The notes under the pieces are model-generated. The model was not told where the DNA came from, made no database searches, and was given only the letters and a program-made list of their open reading frames with translations. From assembly GCA_963675425.1 (NCBI GenBank), contig OY776214.1, positions 4,340,001-4,404,000 of the forward strand: a DNA stretch of 64,000 nucleotides, given 5' to 3'. Below, piece by piece: positions 39,661 through 48,988 of the stretch (its first letter is position 1; each line of letters starts with the position of its first letter). Both the position numbers and the translations under genes were made by a program. This stretch comes from Sporobacter sp963675425 (GTDB taxonomy: Bacteria; Bacillota; Clostridia; Oscillospirales; Oscillospiraceae).

Positions 39661-41430
39661 AGCGGTAAAATCGTCAAGGTTTCCGGACCGCTCGTCGTTG
39701 CCGAAGGCCTTTCCGACGCGAATATGGCGGACGTCGTCCGCGTCGGCAAGCAGCGGCTCATCGGCGAGATACTGACCATGACCGGAGACTCCGCTTCCAT
39801 CCAGGTCTATGAGGAGACCAGCGGCCTCGGGCCGGGCGCGGAGGTCATTACGACCGGCGTCCCGCTGTCCGTCGAGCTTGGGCCGGGCCTTCTTGAAAAC
39901 ATATACGACGGCATCCAGCGCCCTCTCACCGAGGTGCGCGCGCTGACCGGGTCGACCATCTCCCGTGGCGTCGACATACCGGCCTTAAATCGGGCCAAAA
40001 AGTGGGACTTCAAGCCCGTCGTCAAAGCCGGAGACAGCGTACAGGGCGGCAGCATTATCGGTACCGTCGACGAGACGACGGCGGTCGTGCATAAGATCAT
40101 GATTCCGCCCGGTCTTACCGGAACGGTCGAATCGATCAAAGCGGGCTCCTTCACCGTCGAGGACGTGGTTTGCACGGTCAAAACGGCGGACGGCGCGGTC
40201 CGCGAGGTGACGATGATGCAAAAATGGCCTGTTCGCGTCAGTCGCCCCTATCTGAGAAAATCCATGCCGACGCGGCCGTTATCCTCCGGTCAGCGCGTCA
40301 TAGACACGCTCTTCCCGCTGGCCAAGGGCGGAACAGCCGCTGTTCCCGGCCCGTTCGGCAGCGGCAAAACGGTCGTCCAGCATCAGCTGGCCAAATGGTC
40401 GGACGTCGACATCGTTGTGTACATCGGCTGCGGCGAACGCGGCAACGAGATGACAGACGTTTTGATGGAGTTCCCCGAGCTCAGTGACCCACGCACCGGC
40501 GAGCCGCTCATGCGGCGCACCGTCCTCATTGCCAATACGTCGGATATGCCTGTAGCCGCGCGTGAGGCCTCGATCTATACGGGCATCACGATCGCCGAAT
40601 ATTTCCGTGACATGGGCTACGACGTAGCCGTCATCGCGGACTCGACCTCCCGCTGGGCGGAAGCGCTCCGCGAAATGTCCGGACGTCTGGAGGAAATGCC
40701 CGGCGAAGAAGGCTACCCGGCGTATCTCGCCTCGCGTCTGGCGCAGTTTTATGAGCGCGCCGGCGTTGTGGACTGCATCGGCGGCGATACCCGCCGCGGT
40801 ACGCTCACAGCCATCGGCGCCGTGTCGCCGCCGGGCGGCGATACGTCCGAGCCGGTTTCCCAGGCCACGATGCGCATCGTCAAGGTCTTCTGGGGACTGG
40901 ACGCCTCGCTGGCCTACGCCCGCCACTTCCCCGCCATCAACTGGCTCACCAGCTACTCCTTATACTTGAGCACACTCACGCCGTGGTATGACGAGCAGTT
41001 TGGCCGGGAATTCATGAAAAACCGCGAGCGCGCGATGAGTTTGCTTCAAGAGGAAGCGGAGCTGCAGGAGATCGTCAAGCTCGTCGGCCAGGACTCTCTG
41101 TCCGCGCCCGACCGGCTGACGCTGGAAACGGCCCGGATGATCCGGGAAGACTTTTTACAGCAGAACGCTTTTGTCGATCTTGACTCATACTCCTCCCTTG
41201 ACAAGCAGGGCAAGCTTCTGGCTCTCATCCTGCGCTACAACATGCTGTGCCGCGAGGCGCTCGACAAGGGCGTAACTGATACCGAAGCCCTATTTGAAAT
41301 CGAGGCGCGCGAGCAGACCGGCCGCGCGAAGATGATTGAGCCCGAAAAATATGAAGAGGTCTATACGCGGATCGCCGAGGATATGGCCTATCAGATCAAT
41401 GACATTATAGAAGGAGGCGACCGCCAGTGA
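39658..41430 (+). CDS. V-type ATPase catalytic subunit A
   Basis: Catalytic ATP-hydrolysing or ATP-making subunit. Walker A is GPFGSGKT (231-238), a Walker B-type strand is VAVIADSTSRWAEALREMSGRLEEMPGEEGYP, and the non-homologous insertion typical of A subunits lies at about 110-185. Length 590 is normal. Starts 5 nt after the GGGAGG in the structured leader. Its TGA overlaps the GTG start of subunit B by 4 bp. Confidence 0.97.
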   Translation: MSGKIVKVSGPLVVAEGLSDANMADVVRVGKQRLIGEILTMTGDSASIQVYEETSGLGPGAEVITTGVPLSVELGPGLLENIYDGIQRPLTEVRALTGSTISRGVDIPALNRAKKWDFKPVVKAGDSVQGGSIIGTVDETTAVVHKIMIPPGLTGTVESIKAGSFTVEDVVCTVKTADGAVREVTMMQKWPVRVSRPYLRKSMPTRPLSSGQRVIDTLFPLAKGGTAAVPGPFGSGKTVVQHQLAKWSDVDIVVYIGCGERGNEMTDVLMEFPELSDPRTGEPLMRRTVLIANTSDMPVAAREASIYTGITIAEYFRDMGYDVAVIADSTSRWAEALREMSGRLEEMPGEEGYPAYLASRLAQFYERAGVVDCIGGDTRRGTLTAIGAVSPPGGDTSEPVSQATMRIVKVFWGLDASLAYARHFPAINWLTSYSLYLSTLTPWYDEQFGREFMKNRERAMSLLQEEAELQEIVKLVGQDSLSAPDRLTLETARMIREDFLQQNAFVDLDSYSSLDKQGKLLALILRYNMLCREALDKGVTDTEALFEIEAREQTGRAKMIEPEKYEEVYTRIAEDMAYQINDIIEGGDRQ

Positions 41431-42812
41431 TCCGGGAGTACCGCACGATACAAGAGATCGTCAGCCCGCTTATGATGATTAAGGATGTCGAGGGCGTCAC
41501 ATATGACGAGCTGGCCGAGATCGAGCTGCCGGACGGCGAGGTCCGCCGCTGCAAGGTCCTTGAGGTCGACCGGGATACGGCCGTCGTCCAGCTCTTTGAA
41601 AGCGCGGCAGGCATCAACCTGGCCCAGTCGAAGGTCCGCTTTCTCGGGCACCCCCTGGAGCTGGCCGTTTCGGGCGATATGCTCGGGCGCGTCTTCAACG
41701 GCATGGGCCAGCCCATCGACGGCGGCCCGGAAATCCTCGCCGAGTCCATGGAAGACATCAACGGCCTGCCCATGAATCCCGCCTCCCGCGACTATCCCAA
41801 CGAATTTATCCAGACGGGCGTCTCAACGATCGACGGGCTCAACACCCTCGTTCGCGGTCAGAAGCTGCCCATCTTCTCCGGCTCCGGCCTGCCCCACGCG
41901 CAGCTGGCCGCTCAAATCGCCCGTCAGGCCAAGGTCTTGGGCGATGAGGGCGCCAACTTTGCCGTCGTGTTCGCCGCCATCGGCATCACGTTTGAGGAAT
42001 CGGAATATTTCGTCCAGGAATTTAACCGCACCGGCGCAATCGACCGGACGGTCCTGTTCACCAATCTCGCCAACGACCCCGCCGTCGAGCGTATCGCCAC
42101 GCCGCGCATGGCGCTTACGGCGGCCGAATATCTCGCCTTTGAAAAAGACATGCACGTGCTCGTCATCTTAACAGATATCACCAACTACGCCGAGGCGCTG
42201 CGTGAAATCTCGGCGGCCCGCAAAGAAGTCCCCGGACGGCGCGGCTATCCCGGTTATCTGTATACGGACCTTGCCACCATGTATGAGCGCGCCGGACGGC
42301 GCATCGGCAAGGCCGGCTCCATCACGATGATCCCGATCCTCACAATGCCCGAGGACGACAAGACACACCCCATCCCCGACCTCACGGGCTATATCACCGA
42401 GGGCCAGATCATCCTCTCGCGCGACCTGTACCGCCGCGGCATCATGCCGCCGGTTGACGTACTGCCGTCCCTGTCTCGACTAAAGGATAAGGGCATCGGC
42501 AAGGGCAAGACGCGCGAGGACCACGCCGACACCTTAAACCAGCTGTTCGCCGCGTATTCCTCCGGTAAGGACGCCAAGGAGCTCATGACCATCCTCGGCG
42601 AAAGCGCCCTGACGCCGACGGACCTGCTGTTTGCTCAGTTTGCCACAGAGTTTGAGGCGCGCTACGTGACCCAGGGCTTCGATGAAAACCGGACCATTGA
42701 AGAGACGCTGACAATCGGCTGGGAGCTTTTAAGCATCCTGCCCAAATCGGCGCTCAAGCGTATCCGGCCGGAATATATCAATAAATATCTGCCTGACAAA
42801 GACGACAATTAA
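41427..42812 (+). CDS. V-type ATPase subunit B
   Basis: Non-catalytic partner of A in the head hexamer, 461 residues. The P-loop position reads FSGSGLPHAQLAAQIARQ without the GKT lysine, as expected for B subunits. The arginine-finger region is RRGYPGYLYTDLATMYERAGR. GTG start at 41427 overlaps the A stop by four bases, and GAGG lies just upstream. Confidence 0.96.
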   Translation: MIREYRTIQEIVSPLMMIKDVEGVTYDELAEIELPDGEVRRCKVLEVDRDTAVVQLFESAAGINLAQSKVRFLGHPLELAVSGDMLGRVFNGMGQPIDGGPEILAESMEDINGLPMNPASRDYPNEFIQTGVSTIDGLNTLVRGQKLPIFSGSGLPHAQLAAQIARQAKVLGDEGANFAVVFAAIGITFEESEYFVQEFNRTGAIDRTVLFTNLANDPAVERIATPRMALTAAEYLAFEKDMHVLVILTDITNYAEALREISAARKEVPGRRGYPGYLYTDLATMYERAGRRIGKAGSITMIPILTMPEDDKTHPIPDLTGYITEGQIILSRDLYRRGIMPPVDVLPSLSRLKDKGIGKGKTREDHADTLNQLFAAYSSGKDAKELMTILGESALTPTDLLFAQFATEFEARYVTQGFDENRTIEETLTIGWELLSILPKSALKRIRPEYINKYLPDKDDN

Positions 42813-42825
42813 GGGGTGAGCGTTT

Positions 42826-43470
42826 ATGGCCAGTAAAACCATATCACCAACCCGGATGGAGCTCACCCGCCTTAAGGCGCGGCTGAAAACCGCCAAGCGC
42901 GGCCACAAGCTTCTCAAGGATAAGCGCGATGAGCTCATGCGCCAGTTTCTGGACATTGTGCGGAAAAACCGCGAGCTGCGCGCCCGGGTGGACGAGGGGC
43001 TAAGCGCCTCCAACCACGCGCTTACCGTCGCCTCATCCATCATGTCGCCCGACATGCTCGAGCAAGCGCTCCTATATCCGAAGCAGAGCGTTGAGCTGGA
43101 CATGACGATGAACAACATCATGTCGGTCCATGTACCGGTGTATCACTACGTCACCAAGAACACGGACGCGTCCGAGATTTATCCCTACGGCTTCGCGCAG
43201 ACGTCCGGCGAGCTGGACGATGCGCTGGAGGCCATGGCCAACGTCTTCTCCGACATGCTGGAGCTGGCGCAGATTGAAAAGACGATGCAGCTTCTGTCTG
43301 ACGAGATTGAGAAGACGCGGCGCCGCGTCAATGCGCTGGAGTATGTTTTAATCCCGGAAATGCAGACCACCATCCGCTATATCTCGATGAAGCTTGAGGA
43401 AAACGAGCTGTCGACGAAGGTCCGCCTGATGAAGGTCAAGGACATGGTCCTCGAGAAGGCGCGCGGCTAA
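42826..43470 (+). CDS. V-type ATPase subunit D (central shaft)
   Basis: Central rotor shaft, 214 residues, two long antiparallel helices: LTRLKARLKTAKRGHKLLKDKRDELMRQFL at the N-terminus and RRRVNALEYVLIPEMQTTIRYISMKLEE at the C-terminus, both family hallmarks. It closes the operon, 13 bp after B, and is followed by a strong terminator. Confidence 0.96.
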   Translation: MASKTISPTRMELTRLKARLKTAKRGHKLLKDKRDELMRQFLDIVRKNRELRARVDEGLSASNHALTVASSIMSPDMLEQALLYPKQSVELDMTMNNIMSVHVPVYHYVTKNTDASEIYPYGFAQTSGELDDALEAMANVFSDMLELAQIEKTMQLLSDEIEKTRRRVNALEYVLIPEMQTTIRYISMKLEENELSTKVRLMKVKDMVLEKARG

Positions 43471-43483
43471 TAAAACGATACAG

Positions 43484-43515
43484 AAAAAGTCGGCAGATAT
43501 CTGCCGACTTTTTTT
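43484..43515 (+). terminator. Terminator of the V-ATPase operon
   Basis: AAAAAGTCGGCAGA/TCTGCCGACTTTTTTT, a perfect self-complementary stem with seven T behind it, 14 bp after the subunit D stop. Confidence 0.92.
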
Positions 43516-43628
43516 GCAATGTCGGTCCTGATGCCCTTATCGGGCTGCGTGTTTTCAGTTCAAATCGTACTGACGGGAACGGCTCGACGAGGCCATCGGG
43601 CCCTACTGTTTGGCGCGGCAGAAAAACA

Positions 43629-44975
43629 TTAAACCTTGTCGATCGGCTTGACGGCGAGCTTCTTTTTTCGGCGGCGTATGCCGTTTACGATTTTGACAAA
43701 ACCGCCTTCTAAAAGCAGATAAGACAGTATACCGACCAAAAGCGCCCAGTTAAGGCTGGCGAGATAAACCGTCGCGCCGGTCATGCCGGCCGTACCGGCC
43801 GCCGTCTTATCGTCCCTCACCTGCTCGACGGCGATGTACGAGCAGGCAAAGCCCTGCACCACGAGCGTCACGGCCAGGGCAATCGGCAGCACCGGCTCCA
43901 AGAAGCTCGCCACCGGCAGCAGCAGCACGCAGATGGCCGTTGAGAGCTTGAACGCGCCGACACCGCCGTAAAAGCTTTTCATAACGTCCCGGCCTTCCTT
44001 GTACCGCTCGCCGATGGAGACAGTCACCGCCGCCCAAAGCGGGCCGGCCAGCGCCGTGAAGGGCGCGAAAACAGCCAGAAGCAGATTGCGCACGCCGGCG
44101 ATAATGTTCGTGCGGTTTGCGTTGAACTCAAGCGGCTCGTCCGGCCGGGCCTCCCGGCATTCGGCCAGGACGCTCTCGGCCGTTACAATCTCGCCGAACG
44201 CGATAATGTAAACGGCAATTGCCGTGGGTATAGCCGTCAGGATATCGGCAAACGACGGCAGCCCGATCGAAAAGACGCTGGATGTTTCAAACAGCTCCTT
44301 AAAGCTGAACGGGATGAAGCCCCACCGGATGACCGGCAGCGGCAGCTCGCCTGAGATGAAACCGACGATCATCGCCACAATGAGGCTGGGCAGCATGCCG
44401 TACTTGCCGATCTCACGGAAGGCGCGACGTTTGTCCTTGATCTTTTTGAAGCTGACGGAAAACAGCACAAACAGCGCCGTAACGGTCCCGGAGCCGATCG
44501 ACAGCGGATAGTGCGATAAGTAACCGCCGGTGCCGAAAACCCGGGCCAGGGCGGCAATGGCCGCGCCGAAGAGAATCCCGGCCTTCAGAGACGGCGGAAT
44601 CAGGGCGATCAGCTTGTGCGCGAGGCCCGTTATACCAAGAATAAGAAACAAAATGGAGACAACAAGCTGCAGCGCAATCATCGCGTGGATGGAAGCAATG
44701 CCGACCGTATAGCCCCCCAGATAAACCAGCACCAGCGACAGCGCCGACGCAATCCAGCCGGGGACGACCGGGTCGCCGAAAAGGACGTGCAAAAGCCCCA
44801 GCGCTTCAGCGATGGCCACTGCCGTCAGCGCCGCTTCATACGACAGGCCAAGCGATTCCTGCAGAATCGGGACAGCCGACAAGCCGACCGCGATCATCAA
44901 TACGCCCTGCAGCAGCTCGGGCAGCTCGGGCTTGTAGTGGACAAACGGCAGCATGATTTTAAGTTTTTTGTTCAA
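43629..44975 (-). CDS. Putative APC-superfamily permease (SLC23/SulP-like)
   Basis: Integral membrane transporter of about 448 residues with about twelve hydrophobic segments. The pattern FGDPVVPGWIASALSLVLVYLGGYTVG, and later NRTNIIAGVRNLLLAVFAPFTALAGPLWAAVTVSIGERYKEG, resemble nucleobase/ascorbate (SLC23) and sulfate (SulP) carriers, but no diagnostic motif settles the substrate. The start is TTG at 44975, with GGAGG 8 nt before it. An ATG at 45020 lies in the preceding terminator region and has no site. It is next to DUF3870 on the same strand but separated by a terminator. Confidence 0.65.
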   Translation of the reverse strand: MNKKLKIMLPFVHYKPELPELLQGVLMIAVGLSAVPILQESLGLSYEAALTAVAIAEALGLLHVLFGDPVVPGWIASALSLVLVYLGGYTVGIASIHAMIALQLVVSILFLILGITGLAHKLIALIPPSLKAGILFGAAIAALARVFGTGGYLSHYPLSIGSGTVTALFVLFSVSFKKIKDKRRAFREIGKYGMLPSLIVAMIVGFISGELPLPVIRWGFIPFSFKELFETSSVFSIGLPSFADILTAIPTAIAVYIIAFGEIVTAESVLAECREARPDEPLEFNANRTNIIAGVRNLLLAVFAPFTALAGPLWAAVTVSIGERYKEGRDVMKSFYGGVGAFKLSTAICVLLLPVASFLEPVLPIALAVTLVVQGFACSYIAVEQVRDDKTAAGTAGMTGATVYLASLNWALLVGILSYLLLEGGFVKIVNGIRRRKKKLAVKPIDKV

Positions 44976-45026
44976 CCGACACCCCTCCGTCAATTTCCAG
45001 ATCCTGATACTGATATCCATATAATC

Positions 45027-45082
45027 AAAAAGCCGGTCAAACCGAGATAACGCGCAAAGCGCGCCTCAATTTGCCGGCTTTT
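45027..45082 (-). terminator. Long terminator of the DUF3870 gene
   Basis: AAAAAGCCGG and CCGGCTTTT enclose a second stem GCGCG/CGCGC, giving a long, interrupted hairpin with T-runs. On the minus strand it is followed by TTTTTGATT. It separates the DUF3870 gene from the permease. Confidence 0.8.
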
Positions 45083-45140
45083 ATCCGGATCGGTAAGACT
45101 TTTAATCTCCCCTCCGGATAAAACAGCAGTGTTACCCGTG

Positions 45141-45485
45141 TTAAGTTTCCAGAACGCCGCTCCCGCTCATCAGCTCTTCGTACTTGGCGAAGATCATTTT
45201 GAGCGAGGTGATCATCGCTTTTTTAGCCTGACCGTAATACGACGTGTTGAACCTGTTGATCAGCTCGTTGAGTCCGTCATTTAAATTATAGCCCACCAGC
45301 AGGCCAGCGACAAATTCCTTGGTGATTTCGGTGACAGCCGAGCACTCGGCTTTGACAATGGTGCCAAACTGCAGGTCGACAATCACAACAACGACCGCCG
45401 TGCCATAGACTTCTTCCGAAGTGATATTGGCCGGCAGCTTACCGTAGCCGGAAATGAGCACCGTACCCTTCCTGTTTGACGCCAT
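45141..45485 (-). CDS. DUF3870-family protein
   Basis: A 114-residue cytosolic protein of unknown function, matching the DUF3870 pattern (GTVLISGYGKLPANITSEEVYGTAVVVVIVDLQFGTIVKAECSAVT, then a helical half with GYNLNDGLNELINRFNTSYYGQAKKAMITSLK). AAGGTG lies 7 nt before the ATG. No partner is obvious; it is monocistronic with its own terminator. Confidence 0.72.
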   Translation of the reverse strand: MASNRKGTVLISGYGKLPANITSEEVYGTAVVVVIVDLQFGTIVKAECSAVTEITKEFVAGLLVGYNLNDGLNELINRFNTSYYGQAKKAMITSLKMIFAKYEELMSGSGVLET

Positions 45486-45760
45486 GTTATCACACCTTAG
45501 CAGATGCCGGGATAATCCGGCAGTACAAGCTTTTCATAACTGTTTTTGCCGGCCTCGCGAAGATTGCAAGCAGCTTTTGGCGCCTGCTCTGCGTGAGAAG
45601 CTTACTAAAACAATCTGATAGGCTGTTTTCTGATTATATCAGTTACGACAACTATATCAAGTGCTTTTTGTTTGTTCTTACTTTGGAGCTCAACGCAAAC
45701 CCCGCCGCTTCCATACTCTTCTAACAACAGTCGGCTGGGTTTCGCTTAAATGGGGGCCTG

Positions 45761-46135
45761 TTATTTTTCCCGTCTTCTGCCAACATGCTGGCAGATAGCG
45801 TCAAAGCTCTTGTCGCTCAGGTCATGCTCGATCTTACAGGCGTCCTCACGGGCCGTCTCCTCGTCAACGCCCAGAATCATAAAAAGCTCGGTCAGTATTT
45901 TATGGCGCTCATACATGCGTTCGGCAATCTTCAGGCCTGTTTCGGTCAGTGTAATGAGACTGTCGGCGTCCATGGTAATATAACCGTTTTCGCGCAGGCG
46001 TTTCGTGGCGTACGATACGCTGGGCTTTTTAACGCCGAGTTCTTCGGCGATATCCACCGAGCGGATATATCCGTGCTTTTCCTTGAGCATCAGCATCATT
46101 TCAAGATAATCCTCAGCTGATTGACGGATTTTCAT
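45761..46135 (-). CDS. DtxR/MntR-family metal-dependent repressor
   Basis: Metal-sensing repressor of 124 residues. A winged helix-turn-helix is at about 5-65 (SAEDYLEMMLMLKEKHGYIRSVDIAEELGVKKPSVSYATKRLRENGYI). A metal-binding/dimerization helix set follows, with ERHKILTELFMILGV and EDACKIEHDLSDKSFDAICQHV supplying the usual Glu, Cys and His ligands. There is no SH3 domain, as in MntR-like members. It is divergent from feoA. Two GTTAG-N6-CTAAC sites lie before feoA, so it most likely represses the iron-uptake operon when Fe2+ (or Mn2+) is plentiful. Confidence 0.92.
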   Translation of the reverse strand: MKIRQSAEDYLEMMLMLKEKHGYIRSVDIAEELGVKKPSVSYATKRLRENGYITMDADSLITLTETGLKIAERMYERHKILTELFMILGVDEETAREDACKIEHDLSDKSFDAICQHVGRRREK

Positions 46136-46211
46136 ACTTGCGCCTCCTTATTTTGTTTATCTGCATGTTAACAGATTGTATATCATATTGCAAACATATA
46201 CTTTTTTTACC

Positions 46212-46298
46212 TTGACAAAAAACTTTTCCTTTGCTACACTAATTCAAGTTAGATGTTCCTAACTTATTTTAAACCGCACCAGTTAGTTTCTCCTAACC
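46212..46298 (+). promoter_or_regulatory. feo promoter with two DtxR-type operators
   Basis: TTGACA (46212-46217) and TACACT (46235-46240) with 17-nt spacing. Two sites of identical form follow: GTTAG-ATGTTC-CTAAC (46248-46263) and GTTAG-TTTCTC-CTAAC (46282-46297), 34 bp apart. Both lie at or after the start point, so a bound repressor would block transcription. Confidence 0.8.
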
Positions 46299-46325
46299 GC
46301 AAAATGTTTGAAGGGATGAGATCGT

Positions 46326-46547
46326 ATGAAGACATTGAGGGACATCGGGGTCGGCGGGACGGCAACCGTCGTGAAGCTTCACGGCGAAGGGGCTGTGAAG
46401 CGCCGGATCATGGATATGGGCGTGACGAAAGGCGCTGAAATATTTATACGCAAGGTTGCGCCGCTGGGCGACCCCGTTGAGGTCACCGTCCGCGGCTACG
46501 AGCTGAGCATCCGCAAAGCCGATGCGGAAATGATTGAAGTCCAATAG
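46326..46547 (+). CDS. feoA: Ferrous iron transport protein A
   Basis: Small SH3-like protein (73 residues) that assists FeoB. VKLHGEGAVKRRIMDMGVTKGAEIFIRKVAPLGDPVEVTVRGYELSIRK is the classic FeoA pattern, including the G-x-x-x-R-R-I-M-D-M-G block. ATG follows GAAGGGATG. It precedes feoB by 15 bp. Confidence 0.95.
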   Translation: MKTLRDIGVGGTATVVKLHGEGAVKRRIMDMGVTKGAEIFIRKVAPLGDPVEVTVRGYELSIRKADAEMIEVQ

Positions 46548-46562
46548 GAAGGAGAAGACGCC

Positions 46563-48728
46563 ATGAGTATTAAAATTGCGCTTGCGGGCAACCCCAACTG
46601 CGGCAAAACAACCATGTTTAACGACCTGACCGGGTCGACCCAATACGTCGGGAACTGGCCGGGGGTCACGGTTGAAAAAAAAGAAGGACGGCTTAAGGGT
46701 CATAAAGACATCATCATACAGGACCTGCCGGGCGTCTATTCCCTCTCGCCCTATACGCTGGAGGAAGTCATTGCCCGCAATTATCTGGTAAACGACAAGC
46801 CGGACGCCATCATCAACATTCTGGACGGCACAAATATCGAGCGAAACCTTTATCTCACGACACAGCTCATAGAGCTGGGCATCCCCACCGTCGTAGCGGT
46901 CAACATGATTGATATCGTCCGAAAAAACGGCGACGTCATCCATCTGAAGAAGCTGGGCGATGCGCTCGGCTGCGAGGTTGTCGAAACCTCGGCACTCAAG
47001 GGTGACGGCTCGCGTGAAGCGGCGGAAAAGGCCGCGGCCATCGCTGCCGACCCCAATGTGGAAATCCAGCTTCCCGCCGTCTTTGACGGCAGTGTTGAGC
47101 ACGCCATCGCACACATTGAGGAATCGCTCGAGGGCGTCGTCCCGGAGCGTTTTCTGCGCTGGTACGCCATTAAGATTTTTGAGCGGGATGAGAAGGTCCT
47201 GGAGGAATTAAATCTTGAAAAGGAGCTCCGGGACCACCTGGAGGAGCATATCGCCGCGTGTGAAGACGAAATGGACGATACCGCCGAGAGCATCATCACC
47301 AATCAGCGCTACGCGTATATCACAAAGCTTGTAGCCTCGGCAGTCCGGAAAAGTCACCGGAAGGGCGGCACCGTATCGGATAAGATCGACCGTATTGCGA
47401 CAAACAGAATCCTGGCGCTGCCTATTTTCGCACTCGTCATGTTTGTTGTCTACTATATAGCCATCTCGACCGTCGGCGACCTCGTCACGGGCTTTACAAA
47501 CGACACGTTATTCGGCGAGTGGATTGTCGGCGGGCTGGGTACGTGGTTTGCCAATATCGGCGTGGCGGATTGGCTCTCGGGCCTCATCGTTAACGGGATA
47601 GTCGGCGGCGTGGGAGCCGTCATCGGTTTTGTGCCACAGATGCTCATTTTGTTTTTGATGCTCTCCATTCTGGAGGATATCGGGTACATGGCCCGCGTTG
47701 CGTTTATCATGGACCGGGTTTTCCGCAAGTTCGGCCTGTCAGGCAAAAGCTTTATCCCTATGCTCATCGGCTCGGGCTGCTCCGTTCCCGGTATCATGGC
47801 CTCGCGCACGATCGAAAACGAGCGCGACCGGCGCATGACCGTCATGACAACCTCGTTTATCCCCTGCGGGGCGAAAATGCCCATCATCGCGTTGTTTGCC
47901 GGCGCGCTCTTCGGCGGCTCCGGCTGGGTCGCGACTTCGGCCTATTTCATCGGCGTAGCCGCCGTCATTATCTCCGGCATTATACTTAAGAAAACAAAAC
48001 CCTTTGCCGGCAAGCCCGCTCCGTTCGTCATGGAGCTGCCGGCCTATCACGTGCCCGCCGCCGGCAATATCCTGCGCAGCACCTGGGAGCGTGGCTGGAG
48101 CTTTATCCGCCGCGCGGGCACCGTCATTCTCGCCTCCGCCGTTGTGCTGTGGTTTTTGCAGGCATTCGGCTTTCAGGACGGCATATTCCAGATGGTGGAG
48201 GACAACAACACCAGCTTACTCGCCGCCATCGGCAGCTTCATCGCACCGATTTTCGCGCCACTGGGCTTCGGCAACTGGAAGCCTGCCGTCGCCACCTTTA
48301 CCGGGCTCATTGCCAAAGAAAATGTCGTCGGCACCTTTGGCGTGCTCTACGGTTTTGCGGAAGTGGCCGAGGATGGAGCCGAGATCTGGGCAACCCTCGC
48401 CGCCGACTTCACTGGCCTCACCGCGTACAGCTTCATGCTGTTTAACCTTCTGTGCGCACCGTGCTTCGCGGCTATGGGCGCGATCCGCCGTGAGATGAAC
48501 AGCGCCAAATGGACGTGGGCCGCCATCGGGTATATGACCGTATTCGCCTACGCCGTGTCACTCATCGTTTATCAGCTGGGTTCGCTGTTTACCGGCGGAA
48601 GCTTCAATATCGGCACCGTCGCGGCGCTTTTGGTGCTGGCCTTAATTCTTTGGCTCATGCTTCGCCGCAGCCGGTACGACGAGACAGGCGCTTGTATTGT
48701 AAAGGACAAAGTGAAAGCTCATGCTTAA
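46563..48728 (+). CDS. feoB: Ferrous iron transporter B
   Basis: Fe2+ permease with an N-terminal G domain. G1 is GNPNCGKTT (8-16), the G3-type DLPGVYSLSPY follows, and G4/G5 lie in the NMID and SALKGDG segments. About eight to ten membrane helices form the rest. Gate-forming Cys are seen in GSGCSVPGIM and FIPCGAKMP of the first Gate motif and LLCAPCFAAM of the second. Length 721 is normal. Its stop overlaps the start of a small Cys-rich gene, so the three are one operon. Confidence 0.97.
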   Translation: MSIKIALAGNPNCGKTTMFNDLTGSTQYVGNWPGVTVEKKEGRLKGHKDIIIQDLPGVYSLSPYTLEEVIARNYLVNDKPDAIINILDGTNIERNLYLTTQLIELGIPTVVAVNMIDIVRKNGDVIHLKKLGDALGCEVVETSALKGDGSREAAEKAAAIAADPNVEIQLPAVFDGSVEHAIAHIEESLEGVVPERFLRWYAIKIFERDEKVLEELNLEKELRDHLEEHIAACEDEMDDTAESIITNQRYAYITKLVASAVRKSHRKGGTVSDKIDRIATNRILALPIFALVMFVVYYIAISTVGDLVTGFTNDTLFGEWIVGGLGTWFANIGVADWLSGLIVNGIVGGVGAVIGFVPQMLILFLMLSILEDIGYMARVAFIMDRVFRKFGLSGKSFIPMLIGSGCSVPGIMASRTIENERDRRMTVMTTSFIPCGAKMPIIALFAGALFGGSGWVATSAYFIGVAAVIISGIILKKTKPFAGKPAPFVMELPAYHVPAAGNILRSTWERGWSFIRRAGTVILASAVVLWFLQAFGFQDGIFQMVEDNNTSLLAAIGSFIAPIFAPLGFGNWKPAVATFTGLIAKENVVGTFGVLYGFAEVAEDGAEIWATLAADFTGLTAYSFMLFNLLCAPCFAAMGAIRREMNSAKWTWAAIGYMTVFAYAVSLIVYQLGSLFTGGSFNIGTVAALLVLALILWLMLRRSRYDETGACIVKDKVKAHA

Positions 48729-48885
48729 TATCATTGCTTCAAACCTGGCTACCATCCTCGTCGGCGCTGTCGTCGTCGCTATTCTGGCGCTCGTCGTCGT
48801 CAAGCTGATTCGGGATAAGAAAAGGCATGTGTCCTCCTGCTCCTGCGGCTGCCCGGGCGCCAAACAGTGCGGACACGAAAAATAA
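48721..48885 (+). CDS. FeoB-associated Cys-rich membrane protein
   Basis: A 54-residue protein starting 8 bp before the end of feoB. One membrane helix (about 5-30, very Val/Ala/Leu-rich) is followed by a basic stop and SSCSCGCPGAKQCGH with four Cys and one His, a probable Fe2+ docking site. This arrangement is typical of small 'FeoB-associated' proteins of clostridia. The gene is easily missed because of its length and overlap. Confidence 0.88.
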   Translation: MLNIIASNLATILVGAVVVAILALVVVKLIRDKKRHVSSCSCGCPGAKQCGHEK

Positions 48886-48924
48886 TCAGGAGATTCGGCC
48901 TAACACCATTTCCGATTACCAAAC

Positions 48925-48965
48925 GGGACCGGGAGCTTCAGGGCTCCCGGTCCCGGCATTTTTTT
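48925..48965 (+). terminator. Terminator of the feo operon
   Basis: GGGACCGGGAGC/GCTCCCGGTCCC, 12-bp perfect stem, 6-nt loop, then GGCATTTTTTT. Confidence 0.92.
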
Positions 48966-48988
48966 AAGCTTCCCGCAGTGCAATCGTA

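Noticed and set aside
40279..40926. 215-codon frame opposite V-ATPase subunit A
   Set aside because: It overlaps the P-loop and catalytic region of a certain gene and shows no family features.
45027..45140. Possible purine-type riboswitch before the permease
   Set aside because: The structure is a long hairpin with T-runs placed right after the DUF3870 gene, so a terminator explains it.
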